Shown here one piece after another: positions 8,801-13,116 of a stretch of DNA of 13,116 nt. Position numbers and translations under genes: made by a program. Under the pieces are notes generated by a model that was given only the letters and a program-made list of their open reading frames with translations, was not told the origin of the DNA and searched no databases. Position 1 is the stretch's first letter, and every line of letters starts with the position of its first letter. The DNA is taken from contig JABVXU010000980.1 of the NCBI GenBank assembly GCA_013365365.1, positions 1 to 13,116 on the forward strand. The letters run 5' to 3'. This stretch comes from Cruorifilaria tuberocauda (lineage: Eukaryota > Nematoda > Chromadorea > Rhabditida > Onchocercidae).

Positions 8801-11240
8801 TACGATAAAGGAAACTTGAATTCATCTCACAAAGATGAAAAACTTTACTAAATGGATGAAATAATAATTAAAATCATATGAAAGAGATTTTTTTACCGAC
8901 TAAAATCAGCTGGTGAGGCGACTGATAAAACGGAAAAAACCTGTTAAGGAACTATTATTCTTAGTCAATACAAAACTATGTGGTTTCAATTACTTTAAGA
9001 TTGAAAACGACGGATTCGTCGCCATTTTGTACGGATAAGTCTATCTATAAAACAACTAATACTGTTTAAAATATCTAATTAAACGCATAATCTCCCTCCT
9101 TTGTCATTTCTTCTAATTCTCTAAAAAATTACAGGCTAACCTGAAAGAAAACAAAAAAAAACTTCCAAAGGAGTTCGAAACGAGAGTTGTTTTGAGATTG
9201 GTTCAAAGTTAAAAAAAGGCATATAGACGAAATAACTATTCCTCTTCCAAGAAAAATTTTAAGAAGAAATAAACCTTTTGCTTCCTACTGATGGCTTCCA
9301 TCACTATTTCCGCAATAACGGCTGTCTTTCCTGTACCAGGTGGACCATGAATGGTCACAATTGGCCGACTTTTGTTTAATGCAGCAGCTACAGCACGTCT
9401 TTGGTCCTCATTGAGTCGTACCGATTCTTTGAGAACTTCATCTAAATAAGATGTCGTTAATACTACGATTTTTTCAAGTTCCAGCACCAAAAAAAGAAAA
9501 TGATTTCCATTCTTGCACGACCGTTCCGATCTTGATATATAATATACAATTCTTCTACATCTCTACATTCTACATCTACAATCTCTTCTAAACTAATGCA
9601 GTAAATTTCTTAAAATAATCTTTAAAATTAGCATTTCATTCTTTGATGTACGTTTTCCCTCTTTAGTATAGCGTGTTTAGATCGACAGTTTTTATCAGCA
9701 GTAAATGTTCATTCCAATACCCACGTCATCTAGTAACAGAAGTGAATGTTTAAAATAATTTCTGGAATAGACAATAAAGAACCTGGTCTTGATGTTGGTA
9801 AAGGTACACTACAATGAACATAATGGATCAATTTCTCTCCTGGGAAATCTCTCCATTTCAATTCCTAAATTAGGAAATTCTTCATAACCAGCAATTACCG
9901 TCGTGATATTTGAGTTTGACGAAAAATGAAATAATATTCTTTGTTCCCAAATGTTATAATAAATTACACGATGACCAAACATTAGAATCAGTACAATTCT
10001 TTAAATCTTTTTTAACATGATTTTTGAAAATTTCCAACATAGAAAATTCATCACATTAGCAAATATCTAGAATTTTCCGAGCCAGAAACTTACCAGAAAT
10101 TCATCTAAAGCAGTCAGATATCCTAAGCCAACAGATGGAACCAACACAAATTCATGAGAAGAATCAATATTTACTTTCTTTGCTTTTGTCTTCAGGCTCA
10201 CCTGATCTCCAGAGCATGAAATTACAATACAATCGCTAATGCTTGTAAGCTCTGGAATTCGGCACAATAACACAGGCGTGCCTAAATGAGACCGGAATAC
10301 TTTTAGAAATTTTTAAATTTTCTCTTTTAAAGTATTCATTTTCAGTATACAGCCAAGGACTATGAAATTTGAAAATGAACAGAAGTTAAACCTGGACGGA
10401 AAGTTTTTTTTGTAACTTTCTGCTCTACTCCTTTCGTTTGGTGTAAAACGATGACACGTCCGTGCAATGCATGTAAATACTGGTTTTGGAAATAAAGTGC
10501 TCCTGAAACTTGGCCAAGTTTTTCCAACTCATCAACCGACGGATTCAACAGAAGATCTCTGTAAATTGGAAATTTTGAGACAACTTGAATGTGATATCTT
10601 GAAAATCGTTAGCCACCAGTAAAGAAAACTAGCAAAAAAAACCAATCGGACATGACTGAAACGTACCGAATTTCTTTAACACCGGAGGCAATTTCATTTT
10701 TCAGTAATTCCTTCCACCGATTAACCTTTTCGTGAAATTCTGAGTGTAAAGCGACATTTTTCGCGCGTTTCCGTGATTTTTTGCTGAACTCAAAATTTCT
10801 TAAAAAAAAAAGATGGTCGGATGTGAATTTTCAGATGTTTGCATTTGTCATAAAAACTTCGAAATCTTACTGAGAAGGAAATATTTGTTGTTCGGATAGA
10901 ATGGATGCGTCTGTGATACATAACGGATAAGGATTAAAAAATATCGTGATAGAAATTAGTGAATCAGAAGAGATAACATTTGACGTTTAAGCATGATGTA
11001 ATTTCTCTGTATTTGTAAAAAACAATACCCTATATGTTTCTTTCTTATGAAGTTTTGATGGAGAAACGAACAGTTCCACAATTTACCATTCTGAATCAGA
11101 TTACTGAAATTCTGTATACATCCAGAAAACGAACAAATTTCTAATCGGAATACAGTATACCGAAACATCATCCACCAAGCTGAATCACAGTTACTGAAAT
11201 CATACTTACTAATAAACGTGAACCACATCGAATTTCCCAT
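5861..11240 (-). CDS. IGHMBP2: IGHMBP2/SMUBP-2-like superfamily 1B helicase, 16 exons
   Basis: ATP-dependent 5'-to-3' DNA/RNA helicase of the Upf1-like group. Vertebrate IGHMBP2 associates with ribosomes and tRNA-related factors. Exons in coding order: 11240-11210, 10910-10871, 10798-10667, 10558-10392, 10281-10094, 9864-9783, 9441-9275, 8752-8588, 8349-8254, 7978-7767, 7402-7286, 7186-7118, 6917-6796, 6658-6564, 6391-6280, 6126-5861. All junctions keep phase and give 686 residues. Motifs: N-terminal 1B/beta-barrel region (about 45-190); Q-motif region NEDQRRAV 224-231; Walker A GPPGTGKT 246-253; motif Ia APSNVAVNN 274-282; motif II DEAA 390-393; motif [11 protein letters not shown] 414-421; motif IV EQYRM 456-460; motif V VDAFQGQE 577-584; motif [11 protein letters not shown] 611-619. 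The protein stops about 67 residues later, with no R3H or AN1 zinc finger, as in yeast Hcs1 (683 residues). The 522-base intron 8753-9274 and 341-base intron 9442-9782 hold no other gene. Weakest: exons 1-2 and the exon 8, 10 and 11 borders. Confidence 0.92.
10667..10798 (-). other. Helicase exon 3 with a basic, NLS-like cluster
   Basis: The exon opens [14 protein letters not shown] and continues into a helical, charged stretch ([16 protein letters not shown]). SKKSRKRAK has six basic residues in nine, which fits a monopartite nuclear localisation signal or a nucleic-acid contact. There is no in-frame ATG in this exon, so translation must start in an earlier exon. Confidence 0.6.
11210..11240 (-). 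other. Proposed first coding exon of the helicase
   Basis: The exon encodes [10 protein letters not shown] plus one base, followed by a consensus donor GTAAGTATG (11209-11201). Joined to the acceptor at 10912-10911 it stays in phase with exon 2 and then with the well-supported exon 3. The frame also stays open upstream of the ATG to a TGA near 11365, so the true start could lie elsewhere. TTTTAG at 11284-11279 is a candidate spliced-leader acceptor 38 bases before the ATG. Confidence 0.4.
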
Positions 11241-13064
11241 AATTCCCGTATTCTCGTAAAATCGAAAATTTTCGTTGACTAAAATCCAGATTCTGGTTGA
11301 AATATAAAATCCTCGGGATAATAGGACGCACGGGATGTTATGTGCTGCTAATAGGTCTGTTTCGTTTCATGGTGGAATAGTTGGCAGTTTTAATTAAGCA
11401 AGTTTTTTGGAAGTAAAGATCAGCAGAGTGTCACCTTTAACCTCACTGTAAATATAATTTTGGAATTTTTTATAAGGGTAAAGGAGAAATAAATGGATTA
11501 AATAGTCTTTATTCTCTATTCTTGTAACACACAAACCTATGATCACTTTTATTGAAATTGTGATATTTTCAAAATTTAAACGCTCAAATGATTAGTCAAA
11601 TTTTGCAAAAAATTTTATTTGTGGGTAACGTAAATTGTTGCATCGATTGTACAATGTTACTTTATTTTTGTTTTTGTTTTCTACATACAATATATCTCAG
11701 TATAAATTTATAATATTCAAATCGATACGTTTATACCTCTTATTTTACATTCTTTCATGAAGTCATCTCTCTTTATATTACAATATGAAATGCTAGTATT
11801 TTGTTTAGCATATTAATTAATGAATTGTGTAAAATAGGTCAAAGTCTCGACATCATTTACATTTCAAGTGAAATGGAAAAGAATTCATAATTCACCTTAT
11901 ACGTAAAGTTAAATTGCATTAACTTCAATGGTGCCATTGTAAATAATAAAATATTGTTTTAATAATATACTGTTCATATCAGTCAGCATTATTATGAATA
12001 ATCAGATTTCGCATTTTAATATAATCACAAATGTTTGATTGATAAATAAATAGTAGCTATTTTCGATTGATTTTTTTTCTTATCAATGAATAACGATTGA
12101 CTTTTTTAAATCGATTTACTGCAATTTAAAAATTCGATTTCCTAAAAATAATCAAATCTATTTGATGTTTGATATGTTTGATTATACACAGTAGCTTATT
12201 GCGAATATCTTCTATTGCTTCTTTTTCATTTTTTTTGTCCATTCAATACCAATTTTTAATTGTATTCGATTTAATTCATATTACAAGTTTCAATTATTCG
12301 ATTTCCAATCATTCGATCTATCCAAAAAAAATCATTTCATCATATTTCCTTATCAACTTAGAGCTCAACCATTATTACTTTTCCGTCATTGTTTATCATT
12401 TATCAGCATTCAAATTTCACCTCTCATTTAGAGATTTGTTTTGTAGAAGAAGGTAATTTATTTATAACTCTTTTTTGTTCAATTAAAAAAAGCTACAAAG
12501 TTTGATTTATTTATTTGTAACAACTTAAAGGTTTGTTCTTAAATAAAAAATGACGTTAAAACGTGTTGGCACACTTTTGAGAGCTTTTAAGCAAATGCGC
12601 AAAACATATTTTTCTGTTATAGAATGAGAGAATTTTTGACAAAAATTTAAATGAAAATGACTGAAAATAATTTTCATTGATCATTAATGATTTAAATTAA
12701 CGAAACATATGCCATGCAAAAGGTCAGGTAAAAATTTATCTTTTCTATACTAAAACTTCATTAATTTTTTTCCGATTTAACCTTTTTCCTTTACTTTAAA
12801 CTTGAACTCGTTCACGCTTAATAGTAAAACTTTTAGCATGGAAATTATTGGAAAAAAAAAGGGAACAAGTTAAAAAAACAAGGGAAACTGTAATATGAAT
12901 AGTTAAAGTTATTACTAATTTGGATTAACCTGAAATTGTTGAATTTAAATAAGCATTAGTTTTTAATAATTTCTATATAATTAATTTTTTTCTCTGCTGC
13001 GTGAATAATTTTATTTTCCTTGCAGTTGCTGATTTCTTCCATTTTTTCGAAATAATTTTGAATG
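11241..13064. other. AT-rich intergenic region between divergent genes
   Basis: No coding region is defensible. The longest frame (12169-12456, +) is Ile/Ser/Phe-rich low-complexity translation of T-rich DNA. A perfect 12-base palindrome, CGAAAATTTTCG, sits at 11263-11274, in the putative 5' UTR of the helicase. From about 12060 to 12320 the words TCGATT and CGATTT recur at irregular spacing, giving a loose degenerate repeat. No tRNA-like cloverleaf, transposase or long terminal repeat is visible. Confidence 0.6.
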
Positions 13065-13072
13065 TATAAAAG
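13065..13072 (+). promoter_or_regulatory. TATA-like box for a gene beyond the right edge
   Basis: TATAAAAG is a close match to the core TATA element. It stands 44 bases before TTTCAG, the last six bases of the window (13111-13116), which matches a nematode trans- or cis-splice acceptor. Together they suggest that a plus-strand gene starts at or just after the window end. In so AT-rich a region a TATA match alone would be weak. Confidence 0.4.
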
Positions 13073-13116
13073 ACGAATTCGGTTATCTTCAACAAGTTAT
13101 TTACCTCCAATTTCAG

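Noticed and set aside
12060..12320. Recurring TCGATT words suggesting a regulatory array or tandem repeat
   Set aside because: Spacing is irregular and copies are short; it is consistent with low-complexity AT-rich DNA.
12169..12456. 95-codon plus-strand frame in the right intergenic region
   Set aside because: It is Ile/Ser/Phe-rich low-complexity translation of AT-rich DNA, with no domain and no splice context I can support.

Overview
The window looks like nuclear DNA of a nematode, most likely a filarial (spirurid) worm. It is strongly AT-rich, its genes are split into many short exons, its introns mostly run about 50 to 500 bases, and its splice acceptors follow the nematode TTTCAG pattern. 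The species assignment is inference; the eukaryotic gene structure is read directly from conserved protein frames that join in phase across splice sites.

Layout. Bases 1-78 may be the last coding bases of a plus-strand gene entering from the left; this is weak. Bases 79-1204 hold no gene I can defend. Bases 1259-5323 (+) carry an 11-exon gene for a Mahogunin-type (MGRN1/RNF157) RING E3 ubiquitin ligase of about 507 residues. Bases 5324-5860 are the shared 3' space between this gene and the next, which converge tail to tail. Bases 5861-11240 (-) carry a 16-exon gene for a superfamily 1B helicase of the IGHMBP2/SMUBP-2 (yeast Hcs1) type, 686 residues in my model. Bases 11241-13064 are AT-rich intergenic sequence. 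The window ends with a TATA-like box (13065-13072) and a TTTCAG acceptor in its last six bases, so a plus-strand gene probably begins just outside the window, divergent from the helicase.

The two genes have no known shared pathway. The ligase belongs to endosomal sorting and membrane-linked ubiquitination: it has an N-myristoylation signal, a complete C3HC4 RING and a PTAP motif of the kind that binds TSG101. The helicase belongs to nucleic-acid metabolism, tied in vertebrates to ribosomes and translation. I found no mobile element with coding capacity, CRISPR array, rRNA or tRNA. I see no convincing new biological system. The most useful observations are the conserved PTAP and myristoylation motifs in the nematode ligase, the compact Hcs1-like architecture of the helicase with an unusual motif III, and several possible alternative-splicing points.
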